29,332 nucleotides of DNA from Deltaproteobacteria bacterium (lineage in GTDB: Bacteria; Chloroflexota; Dehalococcoidia; Dehalococcoidales; BS750m-G39). The DNA lies in assembly GCA_013202445.1 (NCBI GenBank), contig JABMRW010000034.1:1-29332 (forward strand). Reading direction: 5' to 3'. Within the stretch, counting starts at the first letter, position 1, and each line of letters starts with the position of its first letter. Positions 14,798 through 23,081 of this stretch are shown one piece after another. The position numbers were made by a program, and so were the translations under genes. The notes beneath the pieces are model-generated. The model was given only the letters and a program-made list of their open reading frames with translations, was not told the DNA's origin and ran no database searches.

Positions 14798-15715
14798 TTA
14801 TGCCTCTTTGGTTTTGGCTCGGCGCAAAGGAATCAAATTACCCCACTCACCCCTCTCCCAGACTATGAGCAGGGTGGGGGCAACGAACAGTGAGCTATAG
14901 GTGCCGACAATGACACCGATGAGCATAACCAGGGCAAAGTTCTGAATGGAGGCCCCGACAAACAGCAGCAGGGCTAATACCACTAACAGGGTGGTCAGGC
15001 TGGTATTCAGGGAACGGCTTAAGGTTTCCACAAGGCTGTTATTGACCACCATCTCGAAATCGGGGTGTACCCCCCGCCTCAGGTTCTCACGGATGCGGTC
15101 GAAAACAACCACGGTGTTATTGATGCTGTAACCGATAACGGCCAGAACACCGGTGATGAACATCAGGTTAATCTCCCAGCCCATGATGGCGCCCAGTATG
15201 GCGAAGATACCGGTCACCAGCACCACATCGTGCACCAGGGCGATGATGGCACAGATGCCGTAGTGGAAAGGCTTGGGCATGCGGCGAAAGGCCCAGGTAA
15301 TATAGAGCAGTATGCCCACGGCGGCTACCCCCACGGCGATGATAGCGTTATGGACGGTCTCGGCGGCCACCATCGAGGATACCGAGTAGAACTCCCTCTC
15401 GGTCAGGGAGCCGAAGCGGGCGCCCAGAGCCTCCTCCAGCACCATTTTTTCCTCTCCCATTAGCTCCTGGGTGCGGATAAAGAAATCACCGGCGCCGGTG
15501 CGCTGAATAAGAGCATTGTCATAGCCCAGGTTGACCAGCTCCTCCTGCAGCTCACTCTGGGCCACCTCCTGCTCGAAGTTCACCGTGAGCATGGAGCCTT
15601 CGCTGAACTCAATCCCGGGCTTGAGACCAAAGACCACCAGGGCAATAATGCCAATCAGGATGATAACCTCCGAGATAATCAGGAACAAAGGCCTTTTACC
15701 GGTAATATCTAACAT
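14798..15715 (-). CDS. secF: Protein translocase subunit SecF (305 aa)
   Basis: An N-terminal transmembrane helix (about 12-30) leads to FGLKPGIEFSEGSMLTV, the degenerate G-x-D-F-x-G-G-type P1 motif of SecF. A short periplasmic domain follows, then five transmembrane helices. Conserved SecF motifs include YSINNTVVVFDRIREN and NNSLVETLSRSLNTSLTTLL. With SecD it uses the proton (or sodium) gradient to pull secreted proteins across after SecA/SecYEG. Its ATG shares one base with the secD stop (TAATG). Confidence 0.94.
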   Translation of the reverse strand: MLDITGKRPLFLIISEVIILIGIIALVVFGLKPGIEFSEGSMLTVNFEQEVAQSELQEELVNLGYDNALIQRTGAGDFFIRTQELMGEEKMVLEEALGARFGSLTEREFYSVSSMVAAETVHNAIIAVGVAAVGILLYITWAFRRMPKPFHYGICAIIALVHDVVLVTGIFAILGAIMGWEINLMFITGVLAVIGYSINNTVVVFDRIRENLRRGVHPDFEMVVNNSLVETLSRSLNTSLTTLLVVLALLLFVGASIQNFALVMLIGVIVGTYSSLFVAPTLLIVWERGEWGNLIPLRRAKTKEA

Positions 15716-17268
15716 TATTTCTTCTCCCGATGAGCACTGAATAGCCAGGTCTTCTTGGCCAGAGGCGTACCCACAAACAGCCGCAGCAGGGTGCGGGTGA
15801 CGATGATAGCGCTGAACATACTTACCGCCACGCCGATAAAGAGGGTTAAGGCAAAGCCCATTACCGGCGCACTGGCGATAATGGAACTACCCAACCAGTA
15901 AAGGATAGCGCAGACAATAAAGGTAGTTATATTGCTGTCCCGGATAGCCGTCCAGGCGCGGTTAAAACCGGCCTCGATGGCCGCCCCCAGCGTCCTACCG
16001 ATGGCGAACTCTTCCTTCATACGTTCAAATATGAGCACATTGGCATCCACCGCCATGCCGATGGACAGGACAAAACCGCCGATGCCGGCCAGGGTGAGGG
16101 TTACCGGAATCAGCTTGAATACCGCCAGCACCAGTGCCCCATAGAAAATCAATGCCAGGCTGGCCAGAGCCCCGGGCAGGCGGTAGTAGACAATCATGAA
16201 CAGCATGACCAGTATTATGCCGATCAGCCCCGCCATGAGGCTCATATCGATGAAGTCGGCGCCCAGCGTGGCGGAGATCTTTTCCTGATATAGCGGCGGT
16301 TGCTTGAGGGGCATGGGCAGCGCACCCGATTTCAGCAGGTTAGCCAGCTCCGTGGCTTCTTCCCTGGTGAAATTACCAGTAATGACGCCACTACCGCCGT
16401 AGGCTGGTTCCAAAATCTGGGGAGCCGAAAGGAGCGTATCATCAAGGAAAATGCCCAGAGCTCGCTGCGGGACGCCGTACTGTCCCGAGTTATACAGGCG
16501 CTTGGCAACCTGGTCGAAGATTATCCCCCCTTCGCTATTCCATTCAATGCTAACCTGGGGCACGGGAACCACTCCGCTCTGGTCAAGAGAGGGGAAAGCG
16601 TCCGCCAGCAAATCGCCGGTAAGCGGTGTGCCGTCATCCCCCCGGGCTGAAACCCAGGAAAGACCCTGAGGTGCATATTGCTCCAGAGCCTCTCTGTCAG
16701 CGGGACTGCCGGAGGCGTCGGTAAGCTTGATTTCACCGTTATCGGCTACTAAAAAGGCAATAGTTTTATGTTCAATCAATTCTTCTTCATTTAGCACATC
16801 TACCACAAACACGCGGCCACCGGCTTCTTGCGTGTCAATAAAGCTTAAGTTTTCCTGTTCAAGATAGTCAGCGAGGAAGACCGGCTGCCCCGATCCGTTC
16901 AGCTCAACCTCTCTGAACTCAAGGAAGCCGGTTTGCTCAACCAGACTCTTGGCGGCGTCAATATCGGTAAATCCCGGCAGTTCCACCATTATGCGGTCGT
17001 CCCCCAGCTGCTGGATGATCGGTTCGGCAACACCGTATTTATCGATACGCTTTTCAATGGTTATAAGCGCCCGCTTCATAGCCGATGCCTGCTCTTCTGC
17101 AGAAGAGCCCTCAGGAAAATCGGCCTGATAGACGAGATGCACGCCACCGACGAGGTCCAGACCCAGCCGCATTTCCTCCCTGTCGAACAGGGGGTAAACT
17201 AGGGAACAGACGGCAAAGGCGAAGATAGCCAGTATCACCAGGAAAACCAGTGTATTTCTTCTAACCAT
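15715..17268 (-). CDS. secD: Protein translocase subunit SecD (517 aa)
   Basis: One N-terminal transmembrane helix (about 8-28) is followed by GLDLVGGVHLVYQ (the P1 'D-L-x-G-G' motif), a large extracytoplasmic domain with DRIMVELPGF and a P1-head insertion, then five more transmembrane helices. Conserved membrane motifs are MAVDANVLIFERMKEE and AGFNRAWTAIRDSNITTFI. It pairs with SecF to drive late steps of protein export. No yajC gene is present nearby. The start overlaps the nucleotidyltransferase gene by 8 nt. Confidence 0.95.
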   Translation of the reverse strand: MVRRNTLVFLVILAIFAFAVCSLVYPLFDREEMRLGLDLVGGVHLVYQADFPEGSSAEEQASAMKRALITIEKRIDKYGVAEPIIQQLGDDRIMVELPGFTDIDAAKSLVEQTGFLEFREVELNGSGQPVFLADYLEQENLSFIDTQEAGGRVFVVDVLNEEELIEHKTIAFLVADNGEIKLTDASGSPADREALEQYAPQGLSWVSARGDDGTPLTGDLLADAFPSLDQSGVVPVPQVSIEWNSEGGIIFDQVAKRLYNSGQYGVPQRALGIFLDDTLLSAPQILEPAYGGSGVITGNFTREEATELANLLKSGALPMPLKQPPLYQEKISATLGADFIDMSLMAGLIGIILVMLFMIVYYRLPGALASLALIFYGALVLAVFKLIPVTLTLAGIGGFVLSIGMAVDANVLIFERMKEEFAIGRTLGAAIEAGFNRAWTAIRDSNITTFIVCAILYWLGSSIIASAPVMGFALTLFIGVAVSMFSAIIVTRTLLRLFVGTPLAKKTWLFSAHREKK

Positions 17269-18757
17269 AATTATTCACTGCCTCGGTTTCTAGCCTTTTC
17301 CGGACGTAAGCCAAAGCCTCCTCCCTGATAGACACCTCACCGGAGGCCTGCGCCTCGCGCACCGCTTCCAGAAGCTGCCCCATCCGGGGGCCCGGCTTCA
17401 TATTAAAGACGTTTATTAAATCGTGCCCGCTGACCAGTTTGGCCGGGGCTACCAGCTTCTCCTGCTCGGCGTGCTGGTTCAGGACATACTCTACCAGACA
17501 GGCGTGCTCCTGCCAACCGGCTAGATTCAAATTTGGTCCCCGGGTAGCCAGGTGGTCGGCCAGGCTTAAGAAAAGGGTATCTATGCCCGCCTCCCCACAG
17601 TCACGAAAGTAGCGGTAGATAGCCCGGCGGGTGGGAAGCCCTTCCTGGCTCATCTGCCCCGGTCTCATGTGATACTTTATCACAATCTCCACTAATTTAA
17701 CCTCTTTGCCGCTAAAGCGCAACCTTTCCAGAATATCGGCGGCTATAGCCGCTCCTTCCTTGTCGTGGCCCAGAAAGCGCGTCCTCCCGTCCTCGGTAAG
17801 GGCCTTGGTCTGGGGTTTGGCCACGTCGTGGAGCAGCGCCGCCAGCTTTAATAACGAACGCCGGGTGCTGCCGCTGCTCACCGGCCGGGCAAAGTGCCGG
17901 GCTAAAACCTCTGACCAGGGAACTGCCGCCAGGGCTTGTTCACTGTAATATTCCCAGCTGCCCTGGTGGAGAATAAAGTCAACCGCCGCCACCGTCTTAA
18001 GGGAATGGTCAAAGACATTCCAGAAGTGCTCTTTAGGCTGCCCCACCCCTTTTGTCCCCGCCATCCCGGGGAAAATGGCGGTAAGCAGTCCCAGCTCATC
18101 CAGGTAGGGCAAAAGCCACCCGGAATCAGGAACGGCCAGCAGCCGCAGCAGCTCCTCTCTTACCCTCTCCCCGGCGACACCGGCGATAAGGAGGGCGTGG
18201 CGCTTAACCAGCGCCTCGGTCTGGCTATCAATAGTAAAACCAAGCTCGGCCGCCAGGCGCACCGCCCGCAACAGGCGGGCGGCATCCGATGAGAAAACCG
18301 TCCCGGAGACAGCCCGTATTATTTTATCTTTAAGGTCAGCCCGGCCGTTAAAGGGGTCTATCAGTTGAATATCGTCCTTGGTCAGCTCGCCGAGGTCAAC
18401 GGCCATGGCGTCTATAGTGAAATCGCGCCGGCCCAGGTCCTGCTCAATACTGCCCTCAAAAGCGGAGAAATCAAGCTGCCAGCGGCCTCCGGACGGCGCT
18501 TTTTTCTCCACCACCACCCTGCCCATCTTGTTGGCCTCGTCCAGCCGGACAAACCTGCCGCCGAGGGCATCGGCTATACCGGGGGCAATCTTCAGAGCAT
18601 CGGCGGCCAGGGCGATATCAATATCAGCGGTTTCCCGCTTAAGCAAAGCGTCACGGATAAAGCCGCCGACCAGGTATGATTTTATACCCTGCTCAGCCAG
18701 AAGATTGTTTACCGTGGCCAGTAATGACGAAGTTCCAGTCTCTATGGATAGCTTCAA
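17261..18757 (-). CDS. cca: CCA tRNA nucleotidyltransferase / poly(A) polymerase-family protein with HD domain (498 aa)
   Basis: The class II nucleotidyltransferase head has YLVGGFIRDALL (about 29-40) and ADIDIAL (about 44-50, catalytic Asp pair), then RRDFTIDAMA (about 110-119) and the neck RLLRAVRLAAELGF. A C-terminal HD domain carries LLHDVAKP with FLGHDKEGA and KYHMRPGQM, giving the metal site of the phosphohydrolase type. It adds or repairs the tRNA 3' CCA; in species with split enzymes it may only add A or CC. The start is TTG at 18757 behind GGGGAAGAAG, and a promoter is at 18789-18817. secD follows with an 8-nt overlap. Confidence 0.85.
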   Translation of the reverse strand: MKLSIETGTSSLLATVNNLLAEQGIKSYLVGGFIRDALLKRETADIDIALAADALKIAPGIADALGGRFVRLDEANKMGRVVVEKKAPSGGRWQLDFSAFEGSIEQDLGRRDFTIDAMAVDLGELTKDDIQLIDPFNGRADLKDKIIRAVSGTVFSSDAARLLRAVRLAAELGFTIDSQTEALVKRHALLIAGVAGERVREELLRLLAVPDSGWLLPYLDELGLLTAIFPGMAGTKGVGQPKEHFWNVFDHSLKTVAAVDFILHQGSWEYYSEQALAAVPWSEVLARHFARPVSSGSTRRSLLKLAALLHDVAKPQTKALTEDGRTRFLGHDKEGAAIAADILERLRFSGKEVKLVEIVIKYHMRPGQMSQEGLPTRRAIYRYFRDCGEAGIDTLFLSLADHLATRGPNLNLAGWQEHACLVEYVLNQHAEQEKLVAPAKLVSGHDLINVFNMKPGPRMGQLLEAVREAQASGEVSIREEALAYVRKRLETEAVNNYG

Positions 18758-18788
18758 GTCTTCTTCCCCAATAACGCTCTAAAGCTAC

Positions 18789-18817
18789 ACTATACTACCA
18801 CTACGTCTTCTTATCAA
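18789..18817 (-). promoter_or_regulatory. Promoter of the cca-secD-secF operon
   Basis: On the minus strand, TTGATA (18812-18817), a 17-nt spacer and TATAGT (18789-18794) match the sigma-70 consensus well. The predicted leader is about 25 nt with a Shine-Dalgarno before the TTG start. Confidence 0.65.
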
Positions 18818-18825
18818 GTGGGGAA

Positions 18826-18848
18826 TTAAAAAAGCCTGCCACCAGGCT
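18826..18848 (-). terminator. Intrinsic terminator of the XRE regulator gene
   Basis: A 6-bp stem AGCCTG/CAGGCT (18833-18848) with a 4-nt loop is followed, in the minus direction, by a T-run from the A-tract at 18828-18832. It lies about 65 nt after the stop of the XRE gene. A second hairpin nearer the gene (CGCTGCTT...AAGTAGCG, 18893-18910) has its T-run on the plus side instead. Confidence 0.65.
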
Positions 18849-18914
18849 CTTTTGGGGACAGGCTGCGAAAGGGGCTAGTTGCCCGGGGTTAACGCTGCTT
18901 TAAAGTAGCGGTTT

Positions 18915-19313
18915 TTAGGACTTCTTTTCCCTGGATGAGGTCTTGGCGATGCTGTTTAATATACTGAGGATGCCGATAACGGCGCGCTGAACATCAACCG
19001 GCTCCTGGGCCAGCACTCTGGCTACATAGGGGTCCAGGTCTCCCCGGCCGCCATATTCAACACGACTTTCCGCCACGCCGGCCTGCTGGGGAGACAGGTA
19101 GCCGGCCAGGGTGAACAGCTCGTCCTCCTCAAAGCCTAAAGGTCTAGCGATCTTCCGCAGCACCGAGCCCGAGGGGAAACGTTCACCCCTCTCGATGCGG
19201 CCCAGGTGCGATGCGGATACGCCCGCCATAGAGCTGAGGTCACGCAGCGTTAACGGCAACGAAACCCTTTGCTGCTTTAGTATTCTACCGAGATTGGTTC
19301 TTGCTTCTTCCAT
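18915..19313 (-). CDS. XRE-family HTH transcriptional regulator (132 aa)
   Basis: A Cro/C1-type helix-turn-helix occupies residues about 8-66; the recognition part is LRDLSSMAGVSASHLGRIERGER and the domain ends FEEDELFTLAGYL. The C-terminal 60 residues have no recognised sensor domain and end in a Lys/Ser-rich tail. It is transcribed divergently from another small HTH gene, and an operator-like palindrome fills its own promoter spacer, so autorepression is likely. The start ATG is only about 3 nt from the predicted transcript start and has no Shine-Dalgarno. The targets beyond this locus are unknown. Confidence 0.85.
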   Translation of the reverse strand: MEEARTNLGRILKQQRVSLPLTLRDLSSMAGVSASHLGRIERGERFPSGSVLRKIARPLGFEEDELFTLAGYLSPQQAGVAESRVEYGGRGDLDPYVARVLAQEPVDVQRAVIGILSILNSIAKTSSREKKS

Positions 19314-19322
19314 GGTTCACGA

Positions 19323-19351
19323 ATTATAGTTCGCCAAATGGCAAATGTCAA
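19323..19351 (-). promoter_or_regulatory. Consensus promoter of the XRE gene with palindromic operator in the spacer
   Basis: On the minus strand, TTGACA (19346-19351), exactly 17 nt, and TATAAT (19323-19328) are perfect consensus boxes. The spacer holds the palindrome TTYGCC-N4-GGCAAA (operator O1, 19330-19345). The predicted start is about 19316, only 3 nt before the ATG. Confidence 0.8.
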
Positions 19352-19416
19352 TAGGATACGGACTTTAAAAGCTAACCTTAATTTACCAGCTTTCAAGTTC
19401 ATATTAAAGCATACTA

Positions 19417-19463
19417 GTTGACAAAAGGCAAATTTGATGGTATACTATGTGCCTATTGGCATA
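19417..19463. promoter_or_regulatory. Promoter of the rightward HTH gene with two operator-like palindromes
   Basis: TTGACA (19418-19423), a 17-nt spacer and TATACT (19441-19446) form a near-perfect plus-strand promoter. O2 (19417-19432, ending GGCAAA) overlaps the -35, and O3 (19448-19463, TGTGCC-4-GGCATA) covers the transcription start. Both resemble O1 at 19330-19345; O2 and O3 are 31 nt apart centre to centre, about three helical turns. Confidence 0.65.
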
Positions 19464-19480
19464 TATTTAGAGGGGAAAGC

Positions 19481-19759
19481 ATGATACTGAAAACACGGGT
19501 CTTTACCTTATGTGTCAGAAACTACAAGAACCTGACCGAGCTGGCTCGGGCCATGGAAATATCGGTGAGCCAAGTCTATCGTGTACTTGAAGGCAAACGC
19601 AACATCAACCGCAAGTTTATCATCGGGGCGATGAAGGCTTTCCCCGGCTACAAGTTCGATGACCTCTTTTACTTTATCCCCGAAACGCCAGTTGGCCAAA
19701 AATCGGCAGTCCAGCAGCTTGCCGAGAAGCCAGGCAGGCAATCCGTCAGCCTGGGCTAG
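19481..19759 (+). CDS. Small HTH DNA-binding protein (92 aa)
   Basis: Residues about 15-60 form a Cro/C1-like helix-turn-helix (LTELARAMEISVSQVYRVLEGKRNI followed by RKFIIGAMKAFPGYKFDDLFY). The remaining 30 residues are polar and may be disordered. ATG 19481 is chosen because GAGGGGAAAG precedes it at good spacing and it lies downstream of the promoter; a longer frame from 19418 would begin inside the -35 box. It is divergent from the XRE regulator, and the pair resembles a two-repressor switch. No phage structural gene is near. Confidence 0.75.
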   Translation: MILKTRVFTLCVRNYKNLTELARAMEISVSQVYRVLEGKRNINRKFIIGAMKAFPGYKFDDLFYFIPETPVGQKSAVQQLAEKPGRQSVSLG

Positions 19760-19781
19760 GAATCTTAAAGCGCCAAACCCT

Positions 19782-20267
19782 CTAGAGTGGTGTCACCTCA
19801 GGTTCAACCTTATGCAGCCTGTCTTTACTTTCCAGGTGGTCGATGTAGAGCACCCCGTTTATATGGTCAATCTCATGCTCCAGCGCCTGCGCCAGCAGCT
19901 CCTCGGCCTTGATTCTTATTTCCTTACCGCTTAAGTCCTTACCCTTAACCGTAACCCACTGGGCACGCTGTATCTCGCCGAAGTAGCCGGGAACACTCAA
20001 GCACCCTTCGGTCACCCAGCGTTCCCCTGCCCGGCGCACTATCTGCGGATTAATCAGAACGATATCCTCTTCCCCTGGCATGCCGACAACAATCACCCGC
20101 AGGGGAACACCCACCTGCGGAGCCGCCAGCCCCGCCCCGGAGGCGGCGTGCATGGCCTCAATCATATCAGCTGCCAGCTTCCGGATTGAGCCGTCGATAT
20201 TTCTGACCCGCTTTGATCTCCGTCTCAATATCGGTTCGGGAACGGTACGAACGGTAAGAATGGCCAT
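19782..20267 (-). CDS. def: Peptide deformylase (161 aa)
   Basis: All three metal-site motifs are present: GAGLAAPQ (44-51), EGCLSVP (87-93, metal ligand C89) and HEIDH (131-135, ligands H131 and H135, catalytic E132). It removes the N-formyl group from new proteins in the cytoplasm using Fe2+. The length is typical. It is the last gene of the moaB-trmD-rplS-priA-def run, 24 nt after priA, the usual def-priA association. Confidence 0.96.
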   Translation of the reverse strand: MAILTVRTVPEPILRRRSKRVRNIDGSIRKLAADMIEAMHAASGAGLAAPQVGVPLRVIVVGMPGEEDIVLINPQIVRRAGERWVTEGCLSVPGYFGEIQRAQWVTVKGKDLSGKEIRIKAEELLAQALEHEIDHINGVLYIDHLESKDRLHKVEPEVTPL

Positions 20268-20291
20268 AATCCCCCTCTGGTTACAGTTTAC

Positions 20292-22721
20292 CTAACTGAG
20301 CCCCACCGGGTCAATGTCCACCACCCAGCCCTGTGGGAGGGGTATGGAGGCGAGAAAGGCGGAAAGCTCTGAGCCGCGGAGTATAAGCTGCCAGCGGAAG
20401 CGGCCCCGCAGGCGGTGGATAAAGACCGGCGCCGGCCCGATAATCTCGATATCGGCTATACCTTCCGAGTCTATCTTCTGGCTTAAGCTCCGCCTCATTC
20501 TCCCTGCCTCCCGCTGGCAGAGCAGGTCGTTGGTATGGCTATAGGTAAGGCAGGCCAGCCGGCTGAAAGGGGGGTTGCGCAGCTGACGCCGGTATTCAAC
20601 TTCCTTATTATAGAAGGCGGCGTAGTCGTGTTTGGCCGCCGCCTGAATGGCGTAGTGCTCCGGGGTGTAGGTCTGAATGATGACCTTACCCCCCTTTATC
20701 CCCCGTCCGGCTCTCCCCGCCACCTGGGACAGGAGCTGGAAGGTCCTCTCCCCGGCGCGGAAGTCGGGCAGGTTGAGGGCGGTATCGGCGCTGACCACCC
20801 CCACCAGGGTGACCAGGGGCAGGTCCAGCCCCTTGGCGACCATCTGGGTGCCGATGAGAATATCGGCCTGGTGGCGGCGGAACTTAGTCAGTATTTCGTA
20901 ATGGGAATGCCTGCCCCGGGTAACATCGGTGTCCCAGCGCAGCAGCCGGGCGGTGGGGAAATTATAGCCCGCTTCCTGCTCCAGCTTCTGAGTGCCCATA
21001 CCAAGAAATTTCATGCTGCGCCGGGTGCAGCGGGGACAGCTCTCCGGCACCGGCATATGATAGTTGCACTGGTGGCAGACCAGCCTGTCCCCGGTGAGGT
21101 GATAGGTGAGGGGGACATCACAGCGCCGGCAGCGGAGGACAAAGCCGCAGCTGCGGCACTGGATAAACGTTGCCGCCCCCCGCCGGTTGAGAAAGAGGAT
21201 AACCTGCTCATCATTGGTCACCGCCTGGCTTATCGCCTCGGACAAAGAGCGGCTGAAAAGGCTCCTGTTGCCGGCTTTAAGCTCTTCTTTCAAGTCCACA
21301 ACCTCCACCTGCGGCAGGGGCGTGCCGACGCGGGGGGTAACCCGCCCCGGCAGTTGAAGTAACTGATAATTCCCTTTTTGGGCGCGGTAATAGGTCTCCA
21401 CATCGGGGGTGGCGCTGCCCAGAACGACCACCGCCCCGGTTAATTCAGCCAGCTTCAGGGCGACATCGCGGGTGTGGTAGCGGGGCGACTTATCGGGCTG
21501 CTTGTAGGTCCACTCGTGCTCCTCGTCAATAACGATAAGGCCCAGGTCGGGCTGGGGGGCAAAAACGGCGCTGCGGGGGCCGATGACGACGTCAAACTTC
21601 CCGTCCCTTATGCGCTGCCACTCGTCGAACTGCTCACCCAGGGAAAGCTGGCTGTGCAGGACGGCTACTTTGCCGGGGAAGCGGGCGGCAAATCTCTCTA
21701 TCGTCTGCGGGGTGAGGGCGATTTCGGGGACAAGGACAATGCCCCGCTTGCCCATTTTCACTGTTTCCGCCAATGCTTGAAGATAAACTTCGGTCTTGCC
21801 GCTGCCGGTAACCCCGTGCAGGAGAAAGACCTGAGCATCTTTTTTGGATAAGCCGGACTTAATCTCGGTAAAGGCGGTTTTCTGGGCCGCGGTCAGGGCG
21901 AGGGGATAAGATAGGGTTATAGTCTGCCGAGCCAGTGGGTCACGCCTGACTTCAACCTGCTCAATAGCGACCAGGCCTTTATTAACCAGGGCGTCGGCCA
22001 CCGCCTTGGTACAACTTATATTCTTTCTGGCTTCCGCCCAGGGCACCGGGCCGCTCTGTTGAGCTAAATACTCCAGCAGGTCGGCCTGCTTTTTAGCCCT
22101 CTTTTTACGCAGGCTGGCGGCTTCATTACGGGCTTCATCGGCGGTCACGGCCAAACGCAGGTAAGGCTCCAGTTTAGGTTTAGCCCTAACCGGCTCCAGC
22201 TCATAGCTCCGGACAACCAGCCCCCGCCTCACCAGCTGGGCGACGACGCTTTGAGCCTTATTCTTGCCCAGAACCTTCTCAATCCGTCTTAAACTGGCCC
22301 CCTCCTGCCCCTCGATTAAGCCCAGCACCTGCCTCTGCTCCGGGGTGAGGGTAGACAAATCAAAATCATCGGGGATGGGTTTGGCGCTGATAAAAGTAAG
22401 CGGCCGGCGCTCAAAACCGGGCGGCAGCATTAACGCCACGGCGTCAAAGAGGGGGGATAGATAATACCGGCTTATCCAGCGGGCAAGCTGGACGTGGGCC
22501 GGGGATAAAATGGGGCGGGGCTCAATAACCCCGGCAATATCCTTAGTCTCCTCCACGGCGGGGGAGCCGGTTAGCTCCAGAACGACGCCCTGGAGCAGCT
22601 TATCGCCAAAGGGAACCCACACCGCCTGCCCGATATCAATACCCAGGCCGGGGGGTAGGCTATAGCTGAATGTCTGGCGCTGGGCTATCGGCGAATTGAC
22701 ACTAACCTCAGCATACCGCAT
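20292..22721 (-). CDS. priA: Primosomal protein N' (replication restart helicase PriA) (809 aa)
   Basis: PriA reloads the replicative helicase at stalled forks. The N-terminal DNA-binding region (1-110) precedes a winged-helix part (about 125-260). The helicase core has Walker A GVTGSGKT (303-310), DEEH (399-402) and VVLGSATPD. A zinc-binding insertion contains eight cysteines (522, 525, 531, 534, 549, 552, 562, 565). The later motifs ILIGTQMVAKGLDLP and QVAGRAGRG complete the superfamily 2 core. The length is at the upper normal range for PriA. It starts 9 nt after rplS. Confidence 0.96.
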   Translation of the reverse strand: MRYAEVSVNSPIAQRQTFSYSLPPGLGIDIGQAVWVPFGDKLLQGVVLELTGSPAVEETKDIAGVIEPRPILSPAHVQLARWISRYYLSPLFDAVALMLPPGFERRPLTFISAKPIPDDFDLSTLTPEQRQVLGLIEGQEGASLRRIEKVLGKNKAQSVVAQLVRRGLVVRSYELEPVRAKPKLEPYLRLAVTADEARNEAASLRKKRAKKQADLLEYLAQQSGPVPWAEARKNISCTKAVADALVNKGLVAIEQVEVRRDPLARQTITLSYPLALTAAQKTAFTEIKSGLSKKDAQVFLLHGVTGSGKTEVYLQALAETVKMGKRGIVLVPEIALTPQTIERFAARFPGKVAVLHSQLSLGEQFDEWQRIRDGKFDVVIGPRSAVFAPQPDLGLIVIDEEHEWTYKQPDKSPRYHTRDVALKLAELTGAVVVLGSATPDVETYYRAQKGNYQLLQLPGRVTPRVGTPLPQVEVVDLKEELKAGNRSLFSRSLSEAISQAVTNDEQVILFLNRRGAATFIQCRSCGFVLRCRRCDVPLTYHLTGDRLVCHQCNYHMPVPESCPRCTRRSMKFLGMGTQKLEQEAGYNFPTARLLRWDTDVTRGRHSHYEILTKFRRHQADILIGTQMVAKGLDLPLVTLVGVVSADTALNLPDFRAGERTFQLLSQVAGRAGRGIKGGKVIIQTYTPEHYAIQAAAKHDYAAFYNKEVEYRRQLRNPPFSRLACLTYSHTNDLLCQREAGRMRRSLSQKIDSEGIADIEIIGPAPVFIHRLRGRFRWQLILRGSELSAFLASIPLPQGWVVDIDPVGLS

Positions 22722-22729
22722 CCATTCCC

Positions 22730-23077
22730 CTATTCTTTCACCTGTCTTTCCTTGGTACGGGCCGCCTTGCTGCTGAGCCCGCGCAGGTAGTAGAGCTTGG
22801 CCCGGCGCACCTTACCGTGCCGCGTCACCTCCACCTTTTCCACCAGCGGCGAGGCAAAGGGGAAGGTATGCTCAACGCCTATGCCCCGGGTAACCCGCCG
22901 GATGGTGAACCGGCCGCCATCGGCGCCGCGGGTGACCTTGATGACCACCCCCTGGAATAGCTGGGTGCGCTCCTTGCCCCGCTCGGCAATCTTGGCGCTA
23001 ACCTTTACCGTGTCGCCGGGGGCCAGGGTGGGGATATTTGGGTTTGCCTTGTTTTCGAATATTGTGCTCGTATCCAT
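22730..23077 (-). CDS. rplS: 50S ribosomal protein L19 (115 aa)
   Basis: The length and sequence are typical: PGDTVKVSAKIAERGKERTQLFQGVVIK near the N-terminus, then FTIRRVTRGIGVEHTFPFASPLVEKVEV and a basic end RRAKLYYLRGLSSKAARTKER. L19 sits at the 30S-50S interface. It lies 4 nt after trmD; the trmD-rplS order is conserved in bacteria. Confidence 0.97.
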   Translation of the reverse strand: MDTSTIFENKANPNIPTLAPGDTVKVSAKIAERGKERTQLFQGVVIKVTRGADGGRFTIRRVTRGIGVEHTFPFASPLVEKVEVTRHGKVRRAKLYYLRGLSSKAARTKERQVKE

Positions 23078-23081
23078 AATA

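Noticed and set aside
18893..18910. Second terminator for the XRE gene
   Set aside because: The hairpin is good, but its T-run is on the plus strand, where no gene ends, so a role is not supported.
18915..19759. Intact prophage around the two HTH regulators
   Set aside because: No integrase, structural or lysis genes are adjacent; both sides are housekeeping genes (cca/sec and def/priA).
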